Below are positions 41,029 through 49,553 of a stretch of DNA of 64,000 nt, one piece after another. This stretch comes from SIG607 sp045592625. GTDB taxonomy: Bacteria > Bacillota > Clostridia > Oscillospirales > Acutalibacteraceae. Under the pieces are notes generated by a model. The model made no database searches, was not told the origin of the DNA, and worked only from the letters and a program-made list of their open reading frames with translations. Within the stretch, counting starts at the first letter, position 1. The number at the start of each line of letters is the position of its first letter. The DNA is taken from the NCBI GenBank assembly GCA_045592625.1, contig JAZNVC010000001.1, positions 124,001 to 188,000 on the forward strand. The letters are read 5' to 3'. A program made the position numbers and the translations under genes.

Positions 41029-42360
41029 ATGGGGAAGTTGACAAGAAAACAGAAAATTTTAAGACGTAATTTGTTTTTGTGCCTTTGTGCAAGTGTACTT
41101 TGCCTTATAATTTCTATTGCGGGTTGGGGTATAAGTAAACTTATCGGTTCTGGCGGAGAGGATTTATCCTTAGATAAGGACAGCGTAGCAAGTCAGCCTG
41201 AAGAACCTTATGTAGTATCATCTGCAAAGGTGCTTAATACGGGGGATATACTTATACATTCTCCCTTGCTGACCGCCGCAAAGGAAAGCGACGGTTATGA
41301 CTTTTCACCCCTTTACAGAGAGGTTTCCTCTTATTTTAACGAGGCTGACCTTACTATAGCAAATCTTGAAGTTACTCTTGGCGGCAGTGAATCGGGCAGT
41401 TTTAAGGGCTATCCCGCATTTAATACGCCCGATGACCTTATTGATGATATAAAGGCAGCAGGGGTGGATATGCTTCTTACCTCCAATAACCATTGCTATG
41501 ATACGGGATTATACGGGCTAAAACGTACGGCAAGGGTGCTAAAGGAAAAAAATATGCCCTTTATCGGCACAAGGGAAGCATCAAATGAGGCTCTTTATAC
41601 AATAAAGGACGTTAATGACATTAAAATCGGTATGGCTTGCTATACATATGAAAATGTTTATCAAGGAGGAGGAACAAAATCTATAAACGGCAGAATTGTC
41701 AGTAGCGATGCGGCTGACTTGCTTTCTTCCTTCTGCTATGAAAAAATTGATGAGTTCTATGTTGAAGCCGAGAATGTTATTAGTGATATGAAGCAAAACG
41801 GTGCCGAGGCAATAGTTTTTTATATGCATTGGGGCAACGAATATCAGCTTAAACAAAATACTTGGCAAACTAAAATTGCCCAAAAACTTTGCGACCTTGG
41901 AGTTGACGTAATCGTAGGGGGACATCCCCACGTTATTCAGCCTATTGAGCTTATTACCTCTACCGACGGCCAAAGAAAAACGGTCTGTCTTTATTCTATG
42001 GGAAATTCCGTTTCTAATCAGCGGCTTAGCCTTCTTTATACCGACTGCCCCACAGGACACACCGAGGACGGTATGCTTTTCTACTATACCTTTGATAAAT
42101 ACAGCGATGGTAAAGTGGTTTTAAGCGGAGTTGATATTATTCCTGCTTGGGTGGAAAAGACAGGAAGCGGCAGTAATGCAGAATATATTCTTCACGCCTT
42201 GACTGATGAAAATGCCTTTTATAATAAGGGACTGTCTTCTTCAACAGGAAAAAATTCCTATAACCGCACAAAAGCAATCGTTTCAAAAGGTCTTACCGAA
42301 TGTCAGCAGTATTTAGGCTGTGAGATACGTTTTAAAGAAAATACAGGTTTAAATCCATAA
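41029..42360 (+). CDS. CapA-family (PGA synthesis-type) membrane-anchored metallophosphatase-like protein
   Basis: 443 aa. One N-terminal membrane helix (~13-38), then the PGA_cap / calcineurin-like fold: NTGDILIHSP (first Asp), DLTIANLEVTLGG, LTSNNHCYDTG, YMHWGNEYQ and VGGHPHVIQPIE supply the His/Asp metal ligands. Members are linked to poly-gamma-glutamate or other polymer attachment. Without capBC genes nearby a true capsule role is doubtful; association with the LtaS-like enzyme suggests envelope polymer processing. AGGGGA precedes the ATG. Confidence 0.85.
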   Translation: MGKLTRKQKILRRNLFLCLCASVLCLIISIAGWGISKLIGSGGEDLSLDKDSVASQPEEPYVVSSAKVLNTGDILIHSPLLTAAKESDGYDFSPLYREVSSYFNEADLTIANLEVTLGGSESGSFKGYPAFNTPDDLIDDIKAAGVDMLLTSNNHCYDTGLYGLKRTARVLKEKNMPFIGTREASNEALYTIKDVNDIKIGMACYTYENVYQGGGTKSINGRIVSSDAADLLSSFCYEKIDEFYVEAENVISDMKQNGAEAIVFYMHWGNEYQLKQNTWQTKIAQKLCDLGVDVIVGGHPHVIQPIELITSTDGQRKTVCLYSMGNSVSNQRLSLLYTDCPTGHTEDGMLFYYTFDKYSDGKVVLSGVDIIPAWVEKTGSGSNAEYILHALTDENAFYNKGLSSSTGKNSYNRTKAIVSKGLTECQQYLGCEIRFKENTGLNP

Positions 42361-42404
42361 AATAGAATGTCGATAAGAGTCGTACTCTAAAGGACAGTAA
42401 TTAA

Positions 42405-42437
42405 AAAAGCAGAAACGAAATTCGTTTCTGCTTTTGT
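42405..42437 (+). terminator. Terminator of the envelope operon
   Basis: 15-bp perfect stem AAAAGCAGAAACGAA (42405-42419) with 42421-42435, followed by GTTAT. Bidirectional in form. Confidence 0.82.
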
Positions 42438-42458
42438 TATATAAGGTTTTAGGATATC

Positions 42459-42629
42459 CTAAAGAAATGGAATATGTTGTTCTTTGATAATCAGTTCTTT
42501 TAGTTTGAATCCTGCATCTTCAAATAGTTTCATAACATCTTACCGCTCCATTTTGCATCGTGAGTTGCCCAATCTCCACGTTTTGGGAAAGACCAATGGG
42601 TAGTCATTTCTAATTCAAAATCATCAAAA
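42459..42629 (-). pseudogene. Remnant of a DNA adenine methyltransferase-like gene
   Basis: Read on the minus strand, one frame gives FDDFELEMTTHWSFPKRGDW then ATHDAKWSGK and stops. A second frame directly after gives DVMKLFEDAGFKLKELIIKE then QHIPFL and stops. These look like the first ~28 and last ~25 residues of a restriction-type DNA methylase, joined out of frame by loss of the catalytic middle. A perfect 16-bp palindrome (TTTAGGATATCCTAAA, 42448-42463) lies at its end. The family call is from memory of the WSFP-RG-WATH pattern. The gene-free stretch 42361-42682 otherwise holds only the two terminators. Confidence 0.6.
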
Positions 42630-42665
42630 TGCGGGGATGTCTTATCGACATTCCCGCATTTTTAT
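42626..42665. terminator. Terminator hairpin at the end of tyrS / methylase remnant
   Basis: 14-bp stem with one wobble: AATGCGGGGATGTC pairs with GACATTCCCGCATT around TTATC, then TTTTT on the plus strand and TTTT on the minus strand. Its loop-side 13 bases (42640-42652) are an exact inverted copy of 42366-42378 beyond the first terminator. Confidence 0.75.
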
Positions 42666-42682
42666 AAAACTATACTTTTAAT

Positions 42683-43903
42683 TTAGATATTAACCTTAAT
42701 AAATTTCTTTTTGCCCTTTTGAATAAGGAGTCCTGCTTCTAACTGCTCTTTTGTATAAAAGGTTGCGGGAACGGTAAGTTTTTCTTGGTTTACGCTTACT
42801 CCGCCTTGGGTAACTAAGGTTCTTGCCTCGCTTTTAGAACCGCAAAGACCGCTTTTTACCATAATGTCAAGAATGCCAATACCGTTTTCCCCTAAATCAT
42901 CTTGGCTAAGGGTAAAGGTAGGCATATCGGCAGAATCTTTACCGCCTGCAAAAATATTTTTAGCAGCAGCCAAAGCCTTTTCTGCTTCTTCCTTGCCGTG
43001 AACAAGTTTGGTAAGCTCATAGGCGAGAATTTCTTTTGCCTTATTAAGTTCACTGCCTTCCCACTTGTCCATTTCATCAATCTGTTCAAGAGGTAAGAAG
43101 GTAAGCATACGAATGCACTTAAGTACGTCGCTGTCTGCCACGTTTCTCCAGTACTGGAAGAACTCATAAGGAGAGGTCTTGTTTGCGTCAAGCCAAACGG
43201 CATTTCCTGCTGTTTTGCCCATTTTCTTGCCCTGAGAGTCGGTAAGAAGGGTAATGGTCATTGCATGAGCATCCTTGCCAAGCTTTCTTCTGATAAGCTC
43301 GGTACCGCCAAGCATATTACTCCATTGGTCGTCACCGCCGAACTGCATATTACAGCCGTAGTGCTGATAGAGGTAATAAAAGTCGTAGCTTTGCATAATC
43401 ATATAGTTGAACTCTAGGAAGGAAAGACCCTTTTCCATTCTTTGTTTATAACATTCTGCTCTGAGCATATTGTTTACCGAGAAACAGGCGCCAACCTCAC
43501 GGAGTAAATCAACGTAATTAAGATTTAAAAGCCAATCGGCATTGTTAACCATTTTTGCTTTGCCTTCGCCAAACTCAATAAAACGTTCCATCTGACGCTT
43601 AAAACATTCAGCGTTATGGTCAATATCTTCTTTTGTCAGCATTTTTCTCATATCGGTTCTGCCGGAGGGGTCGCCTATCATAGTAGTGCCGCCGCCGATA
43701 AGAGCAACAGGCTTGTTACCTGCCATCTGTAAACGCTTCATAAGGGTTAGAGCCATAAAGTGACCTGCAGTAAGGCTGTCAGCGGTACAGTCAAAACCAA
43801 TATAAAAGGTTGCCTTTCCGCTGTTTATCATTTCTCTGATTTCGCTTTCATTTGTTACCTGTGCAATAAGACCGCGGGCAACAAGTTCTTCATAAATTCC
43901 CAT
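42683..43903 (-). CDS. tyrS: Tyrosine--tRNA ligase
   Basis: Charges tRNA-Tyr. 406 aa. Class I motifs: YIGFDCTADSLTAGHF carries the HIGH-equivalent (residues ~35-50), and GKKMGKTAGNAVW carries the KMSKS-equivalent (~230). The C-terminal S4 domain (GILDIMVKSGLCGSKSEART then LVTQGGVSVN) binds the tRNA anticodon arm. The ATG at 43903 follows GGAGGA; a longer in-frame start lies inside the T-box terminator and is rejected. Expression is controlled by the tyrosyl T-box leader. Confidence 0.97.
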   Translation of the reverse strand: MGIYEELVARGLIAQVTNESEIREMINSGKATFYIGFDCTADSLTAGHFMALTLMKRLQMAGNKPVALIGGGTTMIGDPSGRTDMRKMLTKEDIDHNAECFKRQMERFIEFGEGKAKMVNNADWLLNLNYVDLLREVGACFSVNNMLRAECYKQRMEKGLSFLEFNYMIMQSYDFYYLYQHYGCNMQFGGDDQWSNMLGGTELIRRKLGKDAHAMTITLLTDSQGKKMGKTAGNAVWLDANKTSPYEFFQYWRNVADSDVLKCIRMLTFLPLEQIDEMDKWEGSELNKAKEILAYELTKLVHGKEEAEKALAAAKNIFAGGKDSADMPTFTLSQDDLGENGIGILDIMVKSGLCGSKSEARTLVTQGGVSVNQEKLTVPATFYTKEQLEAGLLIQKGKKKFIKVNI

Positions 43904-43919
43904 AATTTTTTCCTCCAAA

Positions 43920-44158
43920 AAATAAAAATCCCCTGTCAAAAGACAGAGGGCGAAAGTTCGCGGTACCACCTCTATTTATATGCAAAAGCATACCTCGGTG
44001 TGTTAAAACACTATGCTTTAACGGGCATAACTCGGTTTTCACAGCTCAAAAAGTGTATTTGCAAAGGTTTTTTACAGCCCCTTTCACCAAACGGAGCCTC
44101 TCTGGGTAAAAATAAATTTGCTACTTTTCTTTTATCAAAGCCTTTAAATATCACAATG
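43920..44158 (-). promoter_or_regulatory. T-box riboswitch (tyrosine) upstream of tyrS
   Basis: tRNA-sensing leader. The T-box core AGGTGGTACCGCG is on the minus strand at 43960-43972. An intrinsic terminator (GACAGGGG paired with CCCTCTGTC, 43930-43950, then a T-run) overlaps the antiterminator region. The likely specifier codon TAC (tyrosine) is at 44055-44057, on the 3' side of Stem I; AGAGAG and GGTG elements of Stem I are visible at about 44100 and 44085. Uncharged tRNA-Tyr would stabilise the antiterminator and switch tyrS on. The gene-free stretch 43904-44300 is explained by this leader and two divergent promoters. Confidence 0.92.
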
Positions 44159-44187
44159 ATTATATATCATTACAGCATTTTTGTCAA
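44159..44187 (-). promoter_or_regulatory. Perfect-consensus promoter of tyrS
   Basis: Minus strand TTGACA (complement of 44182-44187), 17 bp, TATAAT (complement of 44159-44164), directly ahead of the T-box leader. Confidence 0.92.
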
Positions 44188-44195
44188 CCGAATTG

Positions 44196-44224
44196 TTGAA
44201 TAAAGCGTCTTTTTATGTTATAAT
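44196..44224 (+). promoter_or_regulatory. Promoter of the citrate synthase-met operon
   Basis: TTGAAT (44196-44201), 17 bp, TATAAT (44219-44224). Divergent from the tyrS promoter, back to back with eight bases between the -35 boxes. Confidence 0.75.
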
Positions 44225-44300
44225 CAATTTGAATAAGAAGGCGTTGATTAATTATAAATGCCTTAATACTCTCTAACTCAGATAAGAAAGGATATTTTTA

Positions 44301-45677
44301 ATGTCGTATAATAAAAAGATTAATTATTCCGAAATAACCGATAACATAGTTAAGTATGCGAATCTTTGCGTTAAGGACTGCCATATTCAGCCCGAAATGT
44401 ATATAAAGCACAAGGTAATGCGAGGACTTCGCGACCTTGACGGAAAGGGAGTACTTACAGGACTTACTGAGGTTTCCGAAATAAATTCACGAAAAATTAT
44501 TGATGGGAAAGAGGTTTTAATTCCGGGCGAACTCTTTTACAGAGGTTATAAAATTGAAGATTTGGTTGAGGGTTTTGTAAAGGATAACCGTTTTGGTTTT
44601 GAAGAAATAACCTACCTTTTACTTTTCGGTATGCTGCCAAACGGAGAAGAGCTATCCGATTTTAAAGATGTTTTGAATTCATACAGAAGTCTGCCAAACT
44701 CCTTTGTAAGAGACATAATAATGAAGGCGCCTTCTCACGATATGATGAACTCCCTTGCCCGAAGTGTTTTAACACTTTATTCCTACGACAGTAACCCTGA
44801 CGATACCTCGGTCGAAAATGTTTTAAGACAGTGTTTACAGCTAATTGCCGTTTTCCCAATGCTCAGCGTTTACGGATACCATTCTTATAACTATTATATT
44901 CGTAATAATAACAGCTTTTTTATCCACAACCCCGAGCCTCATTTATCTGCGGCAGAAAATATTTTGCATATGCTGCGAATTGATAGTAAATATACTCCTC
45001 TTGAAGCTAAACTTCTTGATATGGCACTTGTGCTGCACGCAGAGCACGGAGGAGGTAATAACTCTACCTTTACCACCCACGTTGTCTCCTCGTCGGGAAC
45101 CGATACCTATTCCGCTATTGCGGCTGCACTGGGTTCATTAAAGGGTCCCCGTCACGGCGGTGCAAACATAAAGGTTTGCACAATGTTTGAGGATATTAAG
45201 GAAAACGTTAAAGACTGGGAGGACGAGGCTGAAATTTCAGAGTATCTTACCAAGCTTTTAAGAAAAGAAGCAGGAGACTGTTCGGGGCTCATTTACGGTA
45301 TGGGACACGCGGTTTATTCGGTAAGTGACCCCAGAGCCACTATTTTAAAGCATTATGTTAAAACCCTTTCGGATGAAAAAGGACTTGGAAAAGAATATAA
45401 CCTTTATGCCCTTGTAGAACGTCTTGCACCCAAGGTTATAGCAAAGGAACGAAAAATTTATAAGGGCGTTTCGGCAAACATTGACTTCTATTCGGGCTTT
45501 GTTTACGATATGTTGGGGCTTCCTCATGAGCTGTATACTCCGCTTTTTGCTATTGCAAGAATTGTGGGATGGAGTGCGCATAGACTTGAAGAACTTATAA
45601 ATGCAGGTAAAATTATACGTCCTGCTTATATGGCTGTTCAGCCCAGAAGAGATTATATTGATATAGAAAAAAGATAA
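44301..45677 (+). CDS. Citrate synthase family protein
   Basis: Condenses acetyl-CoA with oxaloacetate (or propionyl-CoA in 2-methylcitrate synthases). 458 aa, with an N-terminal extension of ~60 residues over the minimal fold. Catalytic elements: VLHAEHGGGNNSTF, LKGPRHGGAN with the second His, GMGHAVYSVSDPRA, and SANIDFYSGFVYDMLG with the catalytic Asp. AAAGGA precedes the ATG. In an anaerobe it would serve glutamate synthesis. It lies 44 bases before metF and may share its transcript. Confidence 0.93.
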   Translation: MSYNKKINYSEITDNIVKYANLCVKDCHIQPEMYIKHKVMRGLRDLDGKGVLTGLTEVSEINSRKIIDGKEVLIPGELFYRGYKIEDLVEGFVKDNRFGFEEITYLLLFGMLPNGEELSDFKDVLNSYRSLPNSFVRDIIMKAPSHDMMNSLARSVLTLYSYDSNPDDTSVENVLRQCLQLIAVFPMLSVYGYHSYNYYIRNNNSFFIHNPEPHLSAAENILHMLRIDSKYTPLEAKLLDMALVLHAEHGGGNNSTFTTHVVSSSGTDTYSAIAAALGSLKGPRHGGANIKVCTMFEDIKENVKDWEDEAEISEYLTKLLRKEAGDCSGLIYGMGHAVYSVSDPRATILKHYVKTLSDEKGLGKEYNLYALVERLAPKVIAKERKIYKGVSANIDFYSGFVYDMLGLPHELYTPLFAIARIVGWSAHRLEELINAGKIIRPAYMAVQPRRDYIDIEKR

Positions 45678-45721
45678 ATCCTTACCGTCACTTAACGGGC
45701 GGTGAAAAACAGGGTGAGAAA

Positions 45722-46600
45722 ATGAAGATTATTGATATTATTACAGCAGACAAACCGTCTCTGTCCTTTGAGGTTTTTCCTCCAAAAACTCAGACCAGTT
45801 TTGAAAACGTAAAAGCGGCAACCGAGGAAATAGCAAAACTTCGTCCGTCTTTTATGAGTGTTACCTATGGAGCGGGCGGGGGAACAAGCAATTATACCCT
45901 TGATATTGCAAAAAATATAAAGTCTATTTACGGTGTTCCTACTTTAGAGCACCTTACCTGTGTGTCCTCATCTAAGGATACGGTTAAGCAAAAAATTAAG
46001 GAAATAAAATCAGCAGGAATCCAGAATGTTATGGCGCTTAGGGGAGATATTCCCGAATCCTTACAAAATAGTGACAGAAATTCGTGGGATTATAAATATG
46101 CTATCGACCTTGTTTATGAATTAAAATCGGCTAATCCCGATTTTTGCATAGGCGGTGCCTGTTATCCCGAAATTCACCCCGAAAGCAGTAATCAAAGTGA
46201 AGATATAAAATATCTTAAAGAAAAGGTCGATGCAGGCTGTGATTTCTTAACTACTCAAATGTTTTTCGATAACAATCTGTTTTATAACTTTCTTTATAAA
46301 ATTAGGGAAGCGGGGATAACCGTTCCCGTTATTGCGGGTATTATGCCCATTACAAATTCGCTTCAGGTGGATAGAGCCATATCACTTTCCGGTTCCTTTA
46401 TGCCTCAGCGTTTTAAAAGTATTGTTGACAAATTCGGTGAAAACCCTGCGGCTATGATGCAGGCAGGTATTGCCTATGCCACCGACCAGATAATCGATTT
46501 GTATGCAAACTCAGTAAATGCGGTGCACGTTTATTCTATGAATAAGCCGTTGGTTGCTAAACAAATTCAGAGCAATCTGAGCGATATATTGGCGTTATGA
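45722..46600 (+). CDS. metF: 5,10-methylenetetrahydrofolate reductase
   Basis: Reduces methylene-THF to methyl-THF for methionine synthesis. 292 aa, the usual MetF length, with the FAD-binding TIM barrel: LSFEVFPPKT at the start (catalytic Glu), VTYGAGGGTSNYTLDIA, NVMALRGDIPE and FLTTQMFFDNNLFYNF. GGGTGAG precedes the ATG. It overlaps the reactivation-domain gene by four bases, forming metF-reactivase-metH. No SAM riboswitch is seen upstream. Confidence 0.96.
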   Translation: MKIIDIITADKPSLSFEVFPPKTQTSFENVKAATEEIAKLRPSFMSVTYGAGGGTSNYTLDIAKNIKSIYGVPTLEHLTCVSSSKDTVKQKIKEIKSAGIQNVMALRGDIPESLQNSDRNSWDYKYAIDLVYELKSANPDFCIGGACYPEIHPESSNQSEDIKYLKEKVDAGCDFLTTQMFFDNNLFYNFLYKIREAGITVPVIAGIMPITNSLQVDRAISLSGSFMPQRFKSIVDKFGENPAAMMQAGIAYATDQIIDLYANSVNAVHVYSMNKPLVAKQIQSNLSDILAL

Positions 46601-47169
46601 GCAAAATAATTGTAAAAACCTTCTCTGCACCGCCAATAAGTAAAAAAGAAATACTCAGATACGCAAAAACCCAGACCCCCACAGCCGAAATTTTAAGGCT
46701 TTTGGACGAGTCTTTAAAGGAATGTGAAAGGGTAGCAGAATATAAGGTTTGTTATACTGTTTTTCCTACTGAAAATTGCCAATTTTTGTCAGAAAGCAAG
46801 GATTTAAGCAAAAATCTTTGTTCCTGCAAGTCGGTATGTATTTTTGCTGCTACGCTGGGGGTTGGCGTTGACCGCCTTATAAACAAATACAGCCGTATTT
46901 CTCCTGCAAAGGCGGTAATGATTGATGCAATTTTCAGCGAAAGAATCGAAGGGCTTTGTGATGAATTTGCAAAGAGTTTTGGTGTTAAAACCACACCTCG
47001 TTTCAGTGCAGGTTACGGCGATTTAAAACTGGAAAAACAAAAAGAAATATTTGATTTGCTCAGTCCTCAAAAAAATATAGGGCTGACTTTAAATGAGAGC
47101 CTTACTATGTCACCTTCAAAATCAGTGACGGCATTTATGGGCTTAAAGGATGTGCAGTATGAATTTTAG
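46597..47169 (+). CDS. Stand-alone methionine synthase reactivation domain protein
   Basis: 190 aa, corresponding to the C-terminal (SAM-binding, reductive activation) domain of long MetH. Visible landmarks are ILRLLDESLKECERV, VCIFAATLGVGVDRLINKYS and the diagnostic RFSAGYGDLKL ... LLSPQKNIGLTLNESLTMSPSKSVTA. It would restore cob(II)alamin to methyl-cobalamin when MetH is oxidised. Encoded just before a metH that lacks this domain, with ends overlapping both neighbours. This split layout is known from Clostridia and Thermotoga-type methionine synthases. Confidence 0.87.
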   Translation: MSKIIVKTFSAPPISKKEILRYAKTQTPTAEILRLLDESLKECERVAEYKVCYTVFPTENCQFLSESKDLSKNLCSCKSVCIFAATLGVGVDRLINKYSRISPAKAVMIDAIFSERIEGLCDEFAKSFGVKTTPRFSAGYGDLKLEKQKEIFDLLSPQKNIGLTLNESLTMSPSKSVTAFMGLKDVQYEF

Positions 47170-49525
47170 GGAGTTTATAAAGGAAAAAGTAGTGCTGTTT
47201 GACGGCTCTATGGGTACTCTTTTACAGCAAAAGGGATTAAAGGCAGGTTGTTTGCCTGAAGAATGGAACCTTACCAAAAGTGAAGAAATAATAGAAATAC
47301 ATACTGCCTATTTTAATGCGGGAAGTAATGTTGTTACCACTAATACCTTTGGTGCGAACTGTCTTAAGTTTGATGAAGAGAAACTTGAAAAGATTATAAA
47401 AAGTGCCATAGAAAATGCCAAAAAAGCCGCACTTTTAAGCCAAAATAAAGGCGAAAAATTTGTCGCTCTTGATATAGGCCCTACCGGTAGGCTTTTAAAA
47501 CCTCTCGGCGACCTTGATTTTGAAAAAGCAATAGAGATTTTCGCTAAAACCGTAAAACTGGGTGATAAATACGGTGCCGACCTTATATTAATAGAAACTA
47601 TGAATGATAGTTTTGAAACCAAAGCGGCGGTAATTGCCTGTAAAGAAAACAGTTCTTTGCCTATTGTTGTTACCAATGCTTACGGTGAGGATTCAAAGCT
47701 TATGACGGGTGCCTCGGCAGAAACCATGGCGGTAATGCTGTCCTCCCTTGGTGTTGATATGCTGGGTGCAAACTGTTCGCTGGGTCCAAAGGAACTTGCC
47801 GGTGTAGTTGAAAAACTTTTGGAATATTCAGGTGTTCCGGTTGTTTTTCAGCCTAATGCAGGGCTTCCCGTAATTAAGGACTCAAAAACAGTTTTTAACA
47901 TAGAAAGCGAAGAATTTGCCGAGAATGTAACGGCTCTTATAGATAAAGGCGTTCGAGGAATCGGCGGTTGCTGCGGAACTACCCCTGAATATATCTGTAA
48001 GTTAAAAGAAAAAAGCAAAAATAAAAAACCCTTACCTGTAACAAATAAAAATTATACTGCCGTAACGTCATATACTAGTACTGTATTTTTCGGCAAAAGC
48101 CCTGTGCTTATAGGGGAGAGAATTAACCCTACAGGCAAAAAAAGATTCAAGGAAGCCCTTAAAAGCGGTGATATAGATTATATTTTAAACGAGGGTGTGC
48201 TACAGCAGGAAAAGGGAGTGCATATCCTTGACGTAAATGTGGGGCTTCCCGAAATTGACGAGGAAAAAATGCTGTCCTTAGCCGTTAAGGAACTTCAGGC
48301 GGTAACCGATTTGCCCTTGCAGATTGATACATCCCACCCCAAAGCCTTAGAATCGGCGCTTAGAATTTATAACGGAAAACCCCTTATAAATTCTGTTAAC
48401 GGCAAAAAAGAAAGTATGGATACAGTCTTTCCTCTTGTAAAAAAATACGGCGGCACGGTTATTGCCCTTACTCTTGATGAAAACGGCATACCCAAAACTG
48501 CTGAGGAAAGGGTAAAAATTGCCCAAAAAATATTAAAAGAAGCAAAAAAATACGGTATTGATAAATCGGATATAGTTTTTGACACACTTGCTCTGACGGT
48601 AAGTGCGGAAAATGATGCCGCTATAGAGACCCTAAAGGCATTAAAAACCATAAAGGAAAATCTGGGCTGTCATACCTGCCTCGGTGTTTCAAACATTTCA
48701 TTCGGACTGCCTAACCGTGATATAATTAACAGTGCATTTTTTGCTCTTGCACTTGAAAACGGGCTGAGTGCGGCAATAATGAATCCTTTTTCCGAAATGA
48801 TGATGAACACATATTATGCCGTAAGCGTTCTTAAAGGACAGGATGAAAACTGCACGGATTATATTAAAAACTGCGGGGGAATCGGTGAATTAAATTCAAA
48901 AACCGAAAGCAGTGAAATAACCCTTGAAAATGCGATAATCAAGGGTTTTAAAGATAAAGCGGGAGAAATCACAAAGGAACTTTTAAAAAGCGAAAATCCC
49001 CTTGATATAGTAAACCTGAAAATTATTCCTGCCCTTAACCAAGTGGGCAAGGCGTATGAAGAAAAACGCACATATCTACCCTCGCTTTTAATAAGTGCCG
49101 AAGCCGCTAAATCGGCTTTCGAGGTAATAAAATCCTGCTTTTCGGGCGAAAACACCGCTAAAAAAGGCAAAATAGTTATTGCTACGGTTAAGGGAGACAT
49201 ACATGATATAGGCAAAAATATTTTAAAATTGCTTCTTGAAAACTATGGCTTTACCGTAATAGATTTAGGAAAAGACGTTGCACCCGAAACGGTCCTTGAA
49301 GCAGTTATAAGGGAAGACGCTAAAATCGTTGGACTTTCTGCTCTAATGACTACAACAGTACCCTTTATGGAGCAAACGGTAAATATTATTCACCAAAATG
49401 TAAAGGACTGTGTTGTTATGGTGGGCGGTGCAGTGCTGACACAGGAATATGCCGATAAAATCGGTGCCGACAAATATGCTAAAGACGCCTTAGAGGGCGT
49501 CCGCTATGCAGAAAGTATATTATAA
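47159..49525 (+). CDS. metH: Cobalamin-dependent methionine synthase, short form without activation domain
   Basis: Transfers methyl from methyl-THF via cobalamin to homocysteine. 788 aa against ~1,200 for full MetH. Homocysteine domain 1-~290 (LFDGSMGTLLQ; zinc ligands in GANCSLGP and IGGCCGTTPEY). Pterin-binding domain ~315-565 (LIGERINPTGKKRFKEALKS, LGVSNISFGLPNR). B12 module ~575-788 with the cobalt-ligating GDIHDIGKNILK. The ATG at 47159 follows AAAGGA at eight bases; the ATG at 47150 lies on that site. The missing domain is supplied by the preceding gene. Confidence 0.95.
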   Translation: MNFREFIKEKVVLFDGSMGTLLQQKGLKAGCLPEEWNLTKSEEIIEIHTAYFNAGSNVVTTNTFGANCLKFDEEKLEKIIKSAIENAKKAALLSQNKGEKFVALDIGPTGRLLKPLGDLDFEKAIEIFAKTVKLGDKYGADLILIETMNDSFETKAAVIACKENSSLPIVVTNAYGEDSKLMTGASAETMAVMLSSLGVDMLGANCSLGPKELAGVVEKLLEYSGVPVVFQPNAGLPVIKDSKTVFNIESEEFAENVTALIDKGVRGIGGCCGTTPEYICKLKEKSKNKKPLPVTNKNYTAVTSYTSTVFFGKSPVLIGERINPTGKKRFKEALKSGDIDYILNEGVLQQEKGVHILDVNVGLPEIDEEKMLSLAVKELQAVTDLPLQIDTSHPKALESALRIYNGKPLINSVNGKKESMDTVFPLVKKYGGTVIALTLDENGIPKTAEERVKIAQKILKEAKKYGIDKSDIVFDTLALTVSAENDAAIETLKALKTIKENLGCHTCLGVSNISFGLPNRDIINSAFFALALENGLSAAIMNPFSEMMMNTYYAVSVLKGQDENCTDYIKNCGGIGELNSKTESSEITLENAIIKGFKDKAGEITKELLKSENPLDIVNLKIIPALNQVGKAYEEKRTYLPSLLISAEAAKSAFEVIKSCFSGENTAKKGKIVIATVKGDIHDIGKNILKLLLENYGFTVIDLGKDVAPETVLEAVIREDAKIVGLSALMTTTVPFMEQTVNIIHQNVKDCVVMVGGAVLTQEYADKIGADKYAKDALEGVRYAESIL

Positions 49526-49553
49526 AAAACAGGAGTCAACGACTCCTGTTTTT
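49524..49553. terminator. Bidirectional terminator, metH / M20 peptidase
   Basis: AAAAAACAGGAGTC pairs with GACTCCTGTTTTT around AAC. It overlaps both convergent stop codons. Confidence 0.87.

Noticed and set aside
43904..43969. N-terminal extension of TyrS starting at 43969
   Set aside because: The extension would be encoded by the T-box terminator region and lacks a ribosome site; the ATG at 43903 has GGAGGA.
45678..45721. SAM riboswitch or T-box upstream of metF
   Set aside because: The gap is only 44 bases and contains no terminator, T-box core or SAM-box elements.
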